The notes under the pieces: model-generated | Database searches by the model: none | What the model saw: the letters and a program-made list of their open reading frames with translations, nothing else | What the model was told of the DNA's origin: nothing | Position numbers and translations under genes: made by a program | Part shown: in pieces, positions 37,597-46,037 of the stretch | How positions within the stretch are numbered: position 1 is the first letter of the stretch | Layout: each line of letters opens with the position of its first letter | NCBI RefSeq assembly: GCF_913773735.1 | Contig: NZ_CAJYEB010000002.1 | Location: 124,001-188,000 of the forward strand | Length of the DNA: 64,000 nucleotides | Source of the DNA: an uncultured Massilia sp. | Lineage (GTDB): Bacteria > Pseudomonadota > Gammaproteobacteria > Burkholderiales > Burkholderiaceae_D | Direction of reading: 5' to 3'

Positions 37597-37791
37597 ATGA
37601 ACGAGAAGACCATCCCTGTGGTGGAACTGCAAGCCAAGGACCTGCCAGCCTATTGCCCGAACCCGGCCATGCCGCTATGGTCGTCCCACCCGCGCGTCTT
37701 CCTGGACTTCGATCACGATGGCCAAGCGAAATGCCCGTACTGCGGCACCCAGTACCGCCTGGCGCCCGGCGTCGCGGCCGGTCACCACTGA
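37597..37791 (+). CDS. Small zinc-finger protein (zf-CHCC type)
   Basis: A 64-aa protein with a C-x-H...C-x2-C zinc-finger pattern: Cys in LPAYCPNP, His in SSHPRVFLDF, then CPYCGTQY. This is the zf-CHCC fold found in NDUFS6-like and YgdL-unrelated small bacterial proteins; a function is not established. A GGAG ribosome site stands seven bases before the ATG at 37597. It is followed by the YheT-like hydrolase. Confidence 0.85.
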   Translation: MNEKTIPVVELQAKDLPAYCPNPAMPLWSSHPRVFLDFDHDGQAKCPYCGTQYRLAPGVAAGHH

Positions 37792-37801
37792 GCCGCCTCC
37801 C

Positions 37802-38836
37802 TTGAACGGCACGGCGTGCCATCACTCTAGCCCGTTCGAACGATACCGGGCGCCCTGGTGGCTGCCCGGCGGCCACCTGCAGACGATCTGGCCGGCGACC
37901 TGCGCCCGCAAGCCGCGCGTCGCCTACCGGCGCGAACGCTGGGACACGCCCTGCGGCCAGGATTTCATCGACGTCGATTTCGTCGACGGCCTGCCTGGCC
38001 GCCCCGTCGTGCTGCTGTTCCACGGCCTCGAGGGTTCCTCCGACAGCCACTATGCGCGCACCCTGATGGCCGCCGTCCAGGCGCGCGGCTGGCATGGCGC
38101 CATCCCCCACTTCCGCGGCTGCTCGGGCGAGCCGAACCTGGCGCCGCGCTTCTACCATTCCGGCGACGCCGAGGAGCTCGACTGGATCGTGCGCCGGCTG
38201 CGCGCGCGCTTCGCGGGCCCGTGCTACGCGGCCGGCGTATCGCTCGGCGGCAACGTCCTGCTGCGCTGGCTGGGCGAACAGCAGCATGCCGCCGAGATCG
38301 TCGACGCGGCCGTGGCCGTCTCCGCCCCGCTCGACCTGGCGGCCGGCGGCGCGGCACTCGGGCGCGGCTTCAACCGCGTCTACACGCGCATGTTCCTGGA
38401 CACGCTCAAGCCCAAGGCGCTGGCCCGGCTGGCGCGCTATCCGGGCCTGTTCGACCGCGACGCGCTGCTGGCGGCGCGCGACCTGTACGCGTTCGACAAC
38501 GTCGTCACCGCGCCGCTGCACGGCTACCGCGACACCGACGACTACTGGCACCGCGCCAGCGCGAAACACGTCCTGGCCGACATCACGGTGGACACGCTGG
38601 TGCTGAACGCCCGCAACGACCCGTTCCTGCCCGGCCGGTACCTGCCCCCGCCACAGGCGGCGTCGCGCGCCGTCACGCTGGCATATCCGGACGAAGGCGG
38701 CCACGTCGGCTTTGCCACCGGTTCCTTCCCTGGCTGCATCGACTGGCTGGCCCGGCGCATCCTCCATGCCTTCGACCGCCACGCCGGCACCGCTGCGACC
38801 CGCGCGCCGGCGGCGGCCCAGGTATGCCAAGCTTGA
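37802..38836 (+). CDS. YheT-family alpha/beta hydrolase
   Basis: A roughly 344-aa hydrolase. The YheT signature PWWLPGGHLQTIWP is at the N-terminus; VVLLFHGLEGSSDSHYARTL holds the oxyanion region; AAGVSLGGNVLLRWLGE is the nucleophile elbow (GxSxG); NARNDPFLPG and YPDEGGHVGFA hold Asp and His. The start is uncertain: the TTG at 37802 avoids overlap with the zinc-finger gene and leaves the family N-terminus intact, whereas the ATG at 37718 would add 28 residues overlapping it. YheT proteins are esterase-like; the substrate is unknown. Confidence 0.86.
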   Translation: MNGTACHHSSPFERYRAPWWLPGGHLQTIWPATCARKPRVAYRRERWDTPCGQDFIDVDFVDGLPGRPVVLLFHGLEGSSDSHYARTLMAAVQARGWHGAIPHFRGCSGEPNLAPRFYHSGDAEELDWIVRRLRARFAGPCYAAGVSLGGNVLLRWLGEQQHAAEIVDAAVAVSAPLDLAAGGAALGRGFNRVYTRMFLDTLKPKALARLARYPGLFDRDALLAARDLYAFDNVVTAPLHGYRDTDDYWHRASAKHVLADITVDTLVLNARNDPFLPGRYLPPPQAASRAVTLAYPDEGGHVGFATGSFPGCIDWLARRILHAFDRHAGTAATRAPAAAQVCQA

Positions 38837-38840
38837 GTCC

Positions 38841-39437
38841 ATGGACGATATCGTAAGACAGGCAATGGCCAAGTGGCCGAACGTACCCTACTGCTACGGC
38901 TGGCTGGCGCTGGACGCGCGCGGCGCCTGGCGCATGCGCGACGAGGCCGCGCAGCGCGCGCATGCCCCCGGCGACAAGCTGACGAATGCCGCCCTCGTCG
39001 GCTTTATCGCGCGCAACTACCAGCACGACGAGCGCGGCTGCTGGTATTTCCAGAACGGCCCGCAGCGCGTCTACGTGAACCTGGAAGCCACGCCCTTCAT
39101 CGCGCGCACCGACCCGGCCCACGGCCTGGCGCTGCACACGGGCCAGCCCCTCAAGCCGCCCGAGCAGGCCTTCCTGACGGACGCGGGCGCCATCGTGCTG
39201 CGCGCGGGCGACGTGGTCGCGCAGGTCGACGACCGCGACGTGGCGCAACTGCTGCAGCTGCTGGAACTGGATGGCCGGCCGGTCGCGGACGAGGCGCTGA
39301 TGGCGTGGCTGGGCGGCGCGCCGGGAGCACTGGCGCTGCGCTGGGGAGACGGCCGCGTGGACGTCGAACGGCTGAAGCAGGACGAGGTGGCGGCCCGGTT
39401 CGGGTTCGTGCAGCAGCCTCAACAGTCGCCGAAATAA
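38841..39437 (+). CDS. Conserved betaproteobacterial protein of unknown function (DUF2946-like)
   Basis: A 198-aa soluble protein conserved in related genomes. Typical segments are WPNVPYCYGWLALDARGAWRM near the start (WPNVP and YGWLALD) and FIARNYQHDERGCWYFQNGPQ. I do not recall its exact DUF number with certainty (DUF2946/DUF2944-type) and no function is known. The ATG at 38841 lies just 5 nt after the YheT-like gene, so the two are probably cotranscribed. No catalytic motif is apparent. Confidence 0.75.
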   Translation: MDDIVRQAMAKWPNVPYCYGWLALDARGAWRMRDEAAQRAHAPGDKLTNAALVGFIARNYQHDERGCWYFQNGPQRVYVNLEATPFIARTDPAHGLALHTGQPLKPPEQAFLTDAGAIVLRAGDVVAQVDDRDVAQLLQLLELDGRPVADEALMAWLGGAPGALALRWGDGRVDVERLKQDEVAARFGFVQQPQQSPK

Positions 39438-39449
39438 TATTTCATGCGA

Positions 39450-39484
39450 GCCGCCTCGATGAAATTTCCTGTCATCGAGGCGGC
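39450..39484. terminator. Hairpin between convergent DUF gene and M48 protease
   Basis: Perfect 13-bp arms GCCGCCTCGATGA (39450-39462) and TCATCGAGGCGGC (39472-39484) with a 9-nt loop, between two convergent stop codons. Confidence 0.65.
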
Positions 39485-39497
39485 GTGATGGCTGCGC

Positions 39498-41114
39498 TCA
39501 GCGCTCGTCCTTCTTTTCTTTCTTCTCTTCCTTCTGCCGCTCGTTCAGCTCGCGTTCGCGCGCATCGATCACCGACTGGTCGTAGAACGACACGTCCTTC
39601 GCCTTGCGCGCCAGGTTGAGCTGGTCGACGGCGGCCGGCACCGCGCCCGACAGCACGTAGGATTCGGCCAGCGCCATGTGCTGCAGCGCGATCTTGCCCT
39701 GCGCCGCATAGGTCTTGGCGAGCTTGTCGTACAGCTTGGGTTCCTCGCGGTACTGCTGCACCTGGTCGCGCAGGAATACCCCGGCCTCGTCCAGCTTGCC
39801 GCCCGCGATGAGGGCATCGGCGTACTGGCGCGCCGCCATGCGCGACAGCGGGTACTTGTGATAGGTCTTGTCCGCCTCCTGCAGGGCCTGGGCCAGCACG
39901 TCCGGCGGCTGGCCCGGCGCCAGGCCGATGTCGATGGACAGCTGGGCGAACATGGCCTCGCCATTCGACCCGGGCCGCTCGGCCGACAGCACGCCGGGCC
40001 GCGGCCGCGTCGATGCGCGCGCCTTGTCGAGCCAGGAGCGCGCCGCCTGCAGGTCGCCCTGGCGCAGCGCCAGGAAGGACATGCCGTACATGCCGGCCGT
40101 CTGGTGCTGGGTGTTCTGCTCGGCCATCTGGGTCTCGAACGCCGACCTGGCCTCGTCGCGGCCCTTCTGGCTCTCGTCCTGCAGCACGCGCGCGCGGGCG
40201 CGCACCAGGTGGAATTCGATGCTGTCGGGACGGATGCGGCCCGGCTTGGGATTGTCGCGGATGCGCGCCTGGATGTCGGCGATGCGCTCGCCCGTCAGCG
40301 GGTGGCTCGACAGCCAGGCCGGCGCCTCGCCGTAGAGCCGGGTGGTACCCTGCAGGCGCTTGAAGAAGGCCACCATGCCGGTGGTGTCGTAGCCGGCCGC
40401 GCGCATGGTCTGGAAGCCGACGCGGTCGGCCTCGCGCTCGGCGTCGCGGCTGAAATTGAGCTGGCGCTGGATGGCCAGGCCCTGCCCGCCCATCACCACG
40501 CCCAGCGCCGCGTCGGCGCCGCCGCCGGCCTTGCCGACCAGCGCCGCCAGCAGCAGCGCCGCCAGCGGCAGCAGCGCATCCTGCTTCTGCTGGCCGATCA
40601 TGCGCGCGATGTGGCGCTGCGACACGTGGCCGATCTCGTGCGACAGCACCGACGCCAGCTCCGACTCGTTCTGCGCCGCGATCAGGAGTTGCGAGTGCAC
40701 GCCGATGAAGCCGCCGGGCAGCGCGAACGCATTGATCATCGGGTCGCGCACGGCGAAGAAGAAGAAATCGGCATTGGTCTCGCCGCGCGAGCCGGGCGCC
40801 GCCACCAGCAGGTTGTCGCCGAAATTGTTCAGGAACTCGATGATCGGCTCGTCGTCGAGGTAGTCGCGGTCGCGCCGGATGTCGTTCATGATCTCCTCGC
40901 CCAGCTTGCGCTCGAGCACGGGAGACAGGTCGGCGCGCGCGGTATCGCCGAGCGTGGGAAGGCTGTTCAGGTCGGTCACGCCACGCAGCACGGGCGTCGT
41001 CGGCGTGGTCGGCGCCGCCGGCGCCAGGCCGGCCGCGACGGCCGCGACGGCCAGCGCCCCGGCCGTCAGCGCGCGCCGGAAGGTCCGGCGCCGGGATGAT
41101 GAAAGCTGCAACAT
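39498..41114 (-). CDS. bepA: M48-family periplasmic metalloprotease with TPR-like C-terminus (BepA/YfgC-like)
   Basis: A 538-aa exported protein (signal peptide ending about residue 33, with [14 protein letters not shown]). The zinc protease core has [10 protein letters not shown] (active site HExxH), a third-ligand region [12 protein letters not shown], and [13 protein letters not shown]. The C-terminal part (about 320-538) is helical, repeat-like, in the manner of BepA's TPR domain, which assists outer-membrane protein assembly (LptD). The start is chosen at 41114 ([10 protein letters not shown]); a GTG start at 41138 is also possible. Confidence 0.88.
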   Translation of the reverse strand: MLQLSSSRRRTFRRALTAGALAVAAVAAGLAPAAPTTPTTPVLRGVTDLNSLPTLGDTARADLSPVLERKLGEEIMNDIRRDRDYLDDEPIIEFLNNFGDNLLVAAPGSRGETNADFFFFAVRDPMINAFALPGGFIGVHSQLLIAAQNESELASVLSHEIGHVSQRHIARMIGQQKQDALLPLAALLLAALVGKAGGGADAALGVVMGGQGLAIQRQLNFSRDAEREADRVGFQTMRAAGYDTTGMVAFFKRLQGTTRLYGEAPAWLSSHPLTGERIADIQARIRDNPKPGRIRPDSIEFHLVRARARVLQDESQKGRDEARSAFETQMAEQNTQHQTAGMYGMSFLALRQGDLQAARSWLDKARASTRPRPGVLSAERPGSNGEAMFAQLSIDIGLAPGQPPDVLAQALQEADKTYHKYPLSRMAARQYADALIAGGKLDEAGVFLRDQVQQYREEPKLYDKLAKTYAAQGKIALQHMALAESYVLSGAVPAAVDQLNLARKAKDVSFYDQSVIDARERELNERQKEEKKEKKDER

Positions 41115-41216
41115 CGCTGGAATCGGGATCGGTTTCACGGTGCTATGATACCCGCTTCCCGGCCATCGTTACCGCCGGGGCAAACTTTGTTACCCCGCTT
41201 TCCGACGACCTTCCCC

Positions 41217-41708
41217 ATGACCACACCGAACGACCACCTCACCCACTTCGACGCCGCCGGCCAGGCCCACATGGTGGACGTCGGCGCCAAGGACGACACC
41301 CACCGCGTCGCCGTCGCCGCCGGCACCATCCGCATGCAGCCGGCCACGCTCGATCTGGTCAAGTCGGGCACCGCCAAGAAGGGCGATGTCCTGGGCGTGG
41401 CCCGCATCGCCGCCATCATGGCCGCCAAGCGCACCAGCGACCTGATCCCGCTGTGCCACCCGCTGGCCCTGACGCGCGTCACCGTCGATTTCGAGGTCGA
41501 CGAGGCGAACAGCAGCGTGCATTGCCGGGCGCAGGTGGAACTGAAGGGCAAGACCGGCGTCGAGATGGAGGCGCTGACGGCGGTGCAGGTGGGCTTGTTG
41601 ACGATTTATGACATGTGCAAGGCGGTGGATCGCGGGATGGTCATGACGGACATCCGGGTGCTGGAAAAGCATGGCGGCAAGAGCGGGGACTGGACGGCGC
41701 AGGTCTGA
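41217..41708 (+). CDS. moaC: Cyclic pyranopterin monophosphate synthase
   Basis: Second step of molybdopterin synthesis, producing cPMP. The 163-aa chain has the family motifs [51 protein letters not shown] and [21 protein letters not shown] with [18 protein letters not shown]. The start at 41217 ([10 protein letters not shown]) gives normal length; the longer frame to 41145 is less likely. No other moa gene is adjacent. It is divergent from the M48 protease gene. Confidence 0.95.
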   Translation: MTTPNDHLTHFDAAGQAHMVDVGAKDDTHRVAVAAGTIRMQPATLDLVKSGTAKKGDVLGVARIAAIMAAKRTSDLIPLCHPLALTRVTVDFEVDEANSSVHCRAQVELKGKTGVEMEALTAVQVGLLTIYDMCKAVDRGMVMTDIRVLEKHGGKSGDWTAQV

Positions 41709-41801
41709 CCCACCGGAGCCGTTACCGGCCGTGCCTGCCGGCCCGGCGCTGACCGCCCTCCCCGTCCACCCACCCGCGGCGGCGCGGCCGTGCGCTGCGC
41801 C

Positions 41802-42131
41802 TCAGCCGCCCCCGTTCGGCATCCACGCCTTCATCCACGCACTGCCCATCATCTCCATCGCCTTGCGGTTCGCCTCGGCATAGCGCTCCAGCGACTGCTG
41901 CTGCACCGCCACCGCGTTCTTCGCGAGCGCATCCGCGCAGGCGTTCGATGCGGCCACGAAGGCGCGCACCGTGTGTTCCTGGATGATGTTCGCCGAGCTG
42001 AGCAGCAATTGCTGCGTGTGCTTTTCCATGGCGTCCCGGTACAGGCCCGCAATGCCGGTCCAGGGTTCCATCAGCGGACCGGGAAGGGCTGCGGCGAATG
42101 CCGTGGCCGGATTCGTGCCTGTCGTCGGCAT
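41802..42131 (-). CDS. Phasin-like small helical protein
   Basis: A 109-aa protein, mostly helical and Ala/Gln-rich, resembling PHA granule-associated phasins: PWTGIAGLYRDAMEKHTQQLL, AFVAASNACADALAKNAVAVQ, and MEMMGSAWMKAWM near the C-terminus. A GAGGAG ribosome site backs the start at 42131. No PHA synthase genes are nearby. The family assignment is tentative; an unrelated short helical protein is possible. Confidence 0.6.
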   Translation of the reverse strand: MPTTGTNPATAFAAALPGPLMEPWTGIAGLYRDAMEKHTQQLLLSSANIIQEHTVRAFVAASNACADALAKNAVAVQQQSLERYAEANRKAMEMMGSAWMKAWMPNGGG

Positions 42132-42534
42132 GATCGTTCTCCTCGAAGATGCGCCGGACGCCCGGCGCCCCATACAGTGCGCCTTCTGGCTGACGCACGC
42201 TTGACAGCTCTCAAGTGTCGCAACGTTTGCGGGAGCGGCGGCGGCATCGCCGGACCACCGGTCCATGCGGAACGAATCGTGCGCGGCCATTGTCAAACTG
42301 TGTTGCAATCCTCCACACATTACTCCCGAATGCATTAGGCAACAAACAAGTAAATCGTTAAATTGTTGGGAAAATGCGCCATTCACCAACGATTGACGTA
42401 ACAATCGCTTAGAGAATTTCTCCACATCAATTAGCATTAATCTCCAGCAAGATCGTTTCGCGGTCGGCGTCCTTGTTTGCCCGCCTTGGGCATTGCCTGC
42501 CGTATTCCCCCCGATCCTCCGGAGAACCCAAACA
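42132..42534. other. Gene-free 403-bp region between divergent phasin-like and chemoreceptor genes
   Basis: No credible gene. The right half is AT-rich for this genome and probably holds the chemoreceptor promoter, although I find no clear sigma-28 site. A small inverted repeat CGATTG/CAATCG spans 42390-42407. Confidence 0.4.
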
Positions 42535-44310
42535 ATGTTTCGAAATATGAAGGTCGGTACCCGACTGATCCTCGGTTTCCTCGCCATTACCATCCTTGGC
42601 GCCATCGTGGCCGGCATCGGCATCTACAACATGGACCAGATGAACGAGCGCGCCAAGCGCCTGTACCGCAATGAATTGCTCGGCCTGTCGTACACCAAGG
42701 AAGCCAACATCAACCTGATCTACATCGGCCGAGCGCTGCGCGGCGTGATGCTGGCGTCGAGCGACGAGCAGCGCAACAAGACGCTGGCCAACCTCGACAA
42801 GTACAAGCAGATGATGCGGGATAACCTGGACAAGGCCCGCCCGCTGTTCCTCACGGAAGACGGCAAGCGCGCGTTCGCCGAACTCGACACCCAGCTGCGC
42901 TCCTATGACGACAGCGTGACGAAACTGCTGGCCCTGGCCAAGGCCGATGCCCTGCAGGACCAGCGCGCATCGATCGACTACCTGTTCGGCAGCTTCCTGC
43001 CGGAATCGCAGATCGTCGACGACAAGATGACCGACCTGGCCCAGCGCAAGGAAAAGCTGGCCAGCGCCGCCAATGACGACAACGTGCAGGCCTACCACAC
43101 CGGCCGCGCGATGATGATGGCGCTGGTGGCCTGCAGCGTGCTGGCCGGCGTGGCGCTGGGCATGCTGATCACGCGCAGCCTGACGCGCCAGCTCGGCGGC
43201 GAGCCGGCCTATGCGGCCGAGGTCGCGGGCCGCATCGCCGCGGGCGACCTGGTCAGCGAGGTGGACGTGCGCGAGGGCGACCGCGGCAGCCTGCTGTTCG
43301 CGATGAAGTCCATGCGCGACCGCCTGGCCACCATCGTCACCGAAGTGCGCGCCGGTACCGATGCGATCGCCTCCGCGTCGAGCCAGATCGCCAGCGGCAA
43401 CATGGACCTGTCCTCGCGCACCGAGGAACAGGCCAGCTCGCTGGAAGAAACGGCATCGTCGATGGAAGAACTGACCTCGACCGTCAAGCAGAATGCCGAC
43501 AATGCGCGCCAGGCGAACGTGCTGGCGATGACGGCCTCGACCGTCGCAACCCAAGGCGGCGCCGTCGTCGACCAGGTGGTCGATACCATGAACGCGATCG
43601 ACGCCTCGTCGAAGAAGATCGTGGACATCATCGCCGTCATCGACGGCATCGCGTTCCAGACCAACATCCTGGCGCTGAACGCCGCCGTGGAAGCGGCCCG
43701 CGCCGGCGAGCAGGGCCGCGGCTTCGCGGTGGTCGCGGGCGAAGTGCGCACGCTGGCCCAGCGCTCGGCCTCGGCCGCCAAGGAAATCAAGGCGCTGATC
43801 GGCGATTCGGTGGACAAGGTCGGCGCCGGCGGCAAGCTGGTCGGCCAGGCGGGCGCGACGATGCACGACGTCGTGGAAAGCATCCAGCGCGTGGCCGACA
43901 TCATGGCCGAGATCACGGCGGCCAGCTCGGAACAGACCACCGGCATCGAGCAGATCAACCAGGCCGTCAGCCAGATGGACAACGTCACCCAGCAGAACGC
44001 CGGCCTCGTCGAGGAAGCGGCGGCGGCATCGGAAGCCCTGCAGGACCAGGCCGTCAAGCTGTCCGAACTGGTCAGCGTGTTCCGCGTCGCGGCGCGCCAG
44101 GAGGCCGCGGCACCCGCACCGGCACCGGCGCCGGCGCCGCGCAAGGCGCAGGCCAGGGCGGCGGCGGCCGCGCTGCCGGCACCGGCCGCGGCGGCGCGCT
44201 TCGTGCGGCCCGACGTACGCGCCGCCGTACGCCCGGCCGCGCGCCCGGCGGCACAGCCGGCCGAGCGCAAGGTCGCGGCGACGGCAGGCGGCGACTGGGA
44301 AGAATTCTGA
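42535..44310 (+). CDS. Methyl-accepting chemotaxis protein
   Basis: A 591-aa inner-membrane chemoreceptor. TM1 lies about residues 10-32, a four-helix-bundle-type periplasmic sensor follows (4HB_MCP), TM2 is near 191-211 and a HAMP domain runs about 212-264. The signalling hairpin has the conserved tip [20 protein letters not shown] with [18 protein letters not shown] long Ala/Pro-rich tail ends in DWEEF, resembling the NWE(T/S)F pentapeptide that tethers CheR/CheB. The GGAG upstream of 42535 supports the start over a longer frame at 42493. The ligand is unknown. Confidence 0.93.
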   Translation: MFRNMKVGTRLILGFLAITILGAIVAGIGIYNMDQMNERAKRLYRNELLGLSYTKEANINLIYIGRALRGVMLASSDEQRNKTLANLDKYKQMMRDNLDKARPLFLTEDGKRAFAELDTQLRSYDDSVTKLLALAKADALQDQRASIDYLFGSFLPESQIVDDKMTDLAQRKEKLASAANDDNVQAYHTGRAMMMALVACSVLAGVALGMLITRSLTRQLGGEPAYAAEVAGRIAAGDLVSEVDVREGDRGSLLFAMKSMRDRLATIVTEVRAGTDAIASASSQIASGNMDLSSRTEEQASSLEETASSMEELTSTVKQNADNARQANVLAMTASTVATQGGAVVDQVVDTMNAIDASSKKIVDIIAVIDGIAFQTNILALNAAVEAARAGEQGRGFAVVAGEVRTLAQRSASAAKEIKALIGDSVDKVGAGGKLVGQAGATMHDVVESIQRVADIMAEITAASSEQTTGIEQINQAVSQMDNVTQQNAGLVEEAAAASEALQDQAVKLSELVSVFRVAARQEAAAPAPAPAPAPRKAQARAAAAALPAPAAAARFVRPDVRAAVRPAARPAAQPAERKVAATAGGDWEEF

Positions 44311-44318
44311 CATCGTTG

Positions 44319-44350
44319 CCCCGGACCTCGCCGGCCGGCGAGGTCCGGGG
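44319..44350. terminator. 32-bp perfect palindrome between convergent chemoreceptor and DUF4214 genes
   Basis: CCCCGGACCTCGCCGG and its exact complement adjoin with no loop (44319-44334 and 44335-44350). It lies between two stop codons and probably ends transcription from both sides. Confidence 0.65.
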
Positions 44351-44362
44351 CGACAACCGTGA

Positions 44363-45829
44363 TCAGCCCCAGGGCGTATAGGCGAAACCGTTGCCGATCA
44401 GCGCCGCCGTCCCTTCGCGGTTTTCCGTACTCTCGCTGATGGCGGCCAGCACCTGGGCCACGCTGGCGCCGTGGCTGTCGAGCACGCCGGTCCAGAAATC
44501 CAGGCCGCCGGCGTCCGGCGCGCGGTGCAGGATGTTTTCGTAATACTTGTTCACCAGCTCGCGGTGGCTCGTCGCGGCACCATAGGCAGCGCGGTATTCG
44601 TTCGAGTCGATGAAGCCCTGGGCGGCATTCGCCACGCCCTGGCCGCGGTCGAGCGCATCGATCCAGAACCCCAGGCCGCCCTGGTCGGGCGTGCGCGCGA
44701 ACGCGGCCTGGTAGAGGCGGTAGGCCTGGCCGCCGTGGCCGTCGATGTCGAGCGCATACGCGGTGTCGCCGAACACCAGGCGCTCGACGTTGGCCAGCTG
44801 GATCGCCACGCCGGCCGCATCCGTCACCGTGTAGCCGGTCGTCACGCCGCCCGCCGACTTCAGCGCCGTGACGTTCACCGCCGCGCGCGCCACCGCCAGA
44901 CGGGCAATGTCGAGTCCGCTGCCGCCATCCACGGCGTGGGCGCCGCCCGCCAGCACGATCACGTCGTCGCCGTCGCCCGCATCGACGCCGAGCAGGCCGC
45001 CCCCGCCCTTGAGCGTGATGCGGTCGGCGCCGGCGCCGGCGCGCACGGTGACGGCGGCGGGCAGGCGGTCGGGCAAGGCGATGTCGATGACGTCGCTGCC
45101 GCCGAGCACGGCGGCATTCGTGTACACGGCGCCGAGGTCGTCGACCTGGTTGGCGTCGGCGCCGAGGCCGGCGATGACGACCGAGCTGCCATCGTAGTAA
45201 TCCTCCACGTAGCCGTCCACCGTGCCGTACATGCCGTTCGACAAGGCCGGATCGAGCACGAGCCGGCCCTCGACGCCGGCATGGCGCAGCAGCTTGTCCG
45301 CCTGCACCGTGATCGAATCGACCAGGCCGTTCAGCTCGCCCGTGGGGCCGATGCCCAGGCGACCGCCGAGCGAGAACGCCACGTTGCCGAACACGGGATC
45401 GTAGTCGGGACTGGTCGTGGCGTATTCGGTGGCGATGCGCAGGGTGTTCAGCAGGTGGCCCGCGTTCGAGGTCTCGAGCACGGGTTCGGCGCCCAGCGCA
45501 TAATCGAAATTCATCAGGCCCGAGGTCGTCACCTTGAAGGCGCCGGCCTGGCGCAGTTCGTAGGCGGACGCGGTGGCATGGCCGGCGCTCGCGTTCGGGT
45601 CGTCGGGCCGGAATCCGATATACGTCTCGGTCACGCCCTGCGTATAGTCCACGCGCAGCGTCGATCCGTCCAGGTTCCACGAGCGCAGCGCCACGTCCGG
45701 CAGGCCGTAGCCGGCCGGATCGGCATTGCCGAGCAGGTCGTCGAGCGATCCGTACGGCGAACCCGCCGCCCCCAGTGCCTGCTGCTGGTCGATCACGTCT
45801 TGCGATAGCCGGATGGTGATGCTTGCCAT
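44363..45829 (-). CDS. DUF4214-domain protein with RTX-like glycine-rich region
   Basis: A 488-aa protein. Residues about 245-320 contain Gly/Asp-rich RTX-like turns (GAGADRITLKGGGG, DAGDGDDVIVLAGGAH and GGSGLDIARL). The C-terminal 120 residues hold two DUF4214-type helical units (AYRLYQAAFARTPDQGGLGFW and YENILHRAPDAGGLDFW). Such proteins are often large secreted or surface proteins using type I secretion; none of the ABC/MFP/TolC genes is nearby and there is no clear N-terminal signal. Function is unknown. Confidence 0.78.
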   Translation of the reverse strand: MASITIRLSQDVIDQQQALGAAGSPYGSLDDLLGNADPAGYGLPDVALRSWNLDGSTLRVDYTQGVTETYIGFRPDDPNASAGHATASAYELRQAGAFKVTTSGLMNFDYALGAEPVLETSNAGHLLNTLRIATEYATTSPDYDPVFGNVAFSLGGRLGIGPTGELNGLVDSITVQADKLLRHAGVEGRLVLDPALSNGMYGTVDGYVEDYYDGSSVVIAGLGADANQVDDLGAVYTNAAVLGGSDVIDIALPDRLPAAVTVRAGAGADRITLKGGGGLLGVDAGDGDDVIVLAGGAHAVDGGSGLDIARLAVARAAVNVTALKSAGGVTTGYTVTDAAGVAIQLANVERLVFGDTAYALDIDGHGGQAYRLYQAAFARTPDQGGLGFWIDALDRGQGVANAAQGFIDSNEYRAAYGAATSHRELVNKYYENILHRAPDAGGLDFWTGVLDSHGASVAQVLAAISESTENREGTAALIGNGFAYTPWG

Positions 45830-46037
45830 GGATGTCCTCGTCGGTGTGGGAAAGCGCGGGTGCGCGGTCGGACGATTATAGATGAGGCGTATGGACGGAT
45901 CTTATAAAAAAGAATATACCATCCGCCAAGCCATGGCGTCCTTGCCCGATCCACATGGTCATGTCGCGTGTTAAATTGTTGCCTTTTGTTTGCCGCGCCG
46001 CTCCCGGCCGCGGTATTTACCGAAGCAAGAGGACAGG

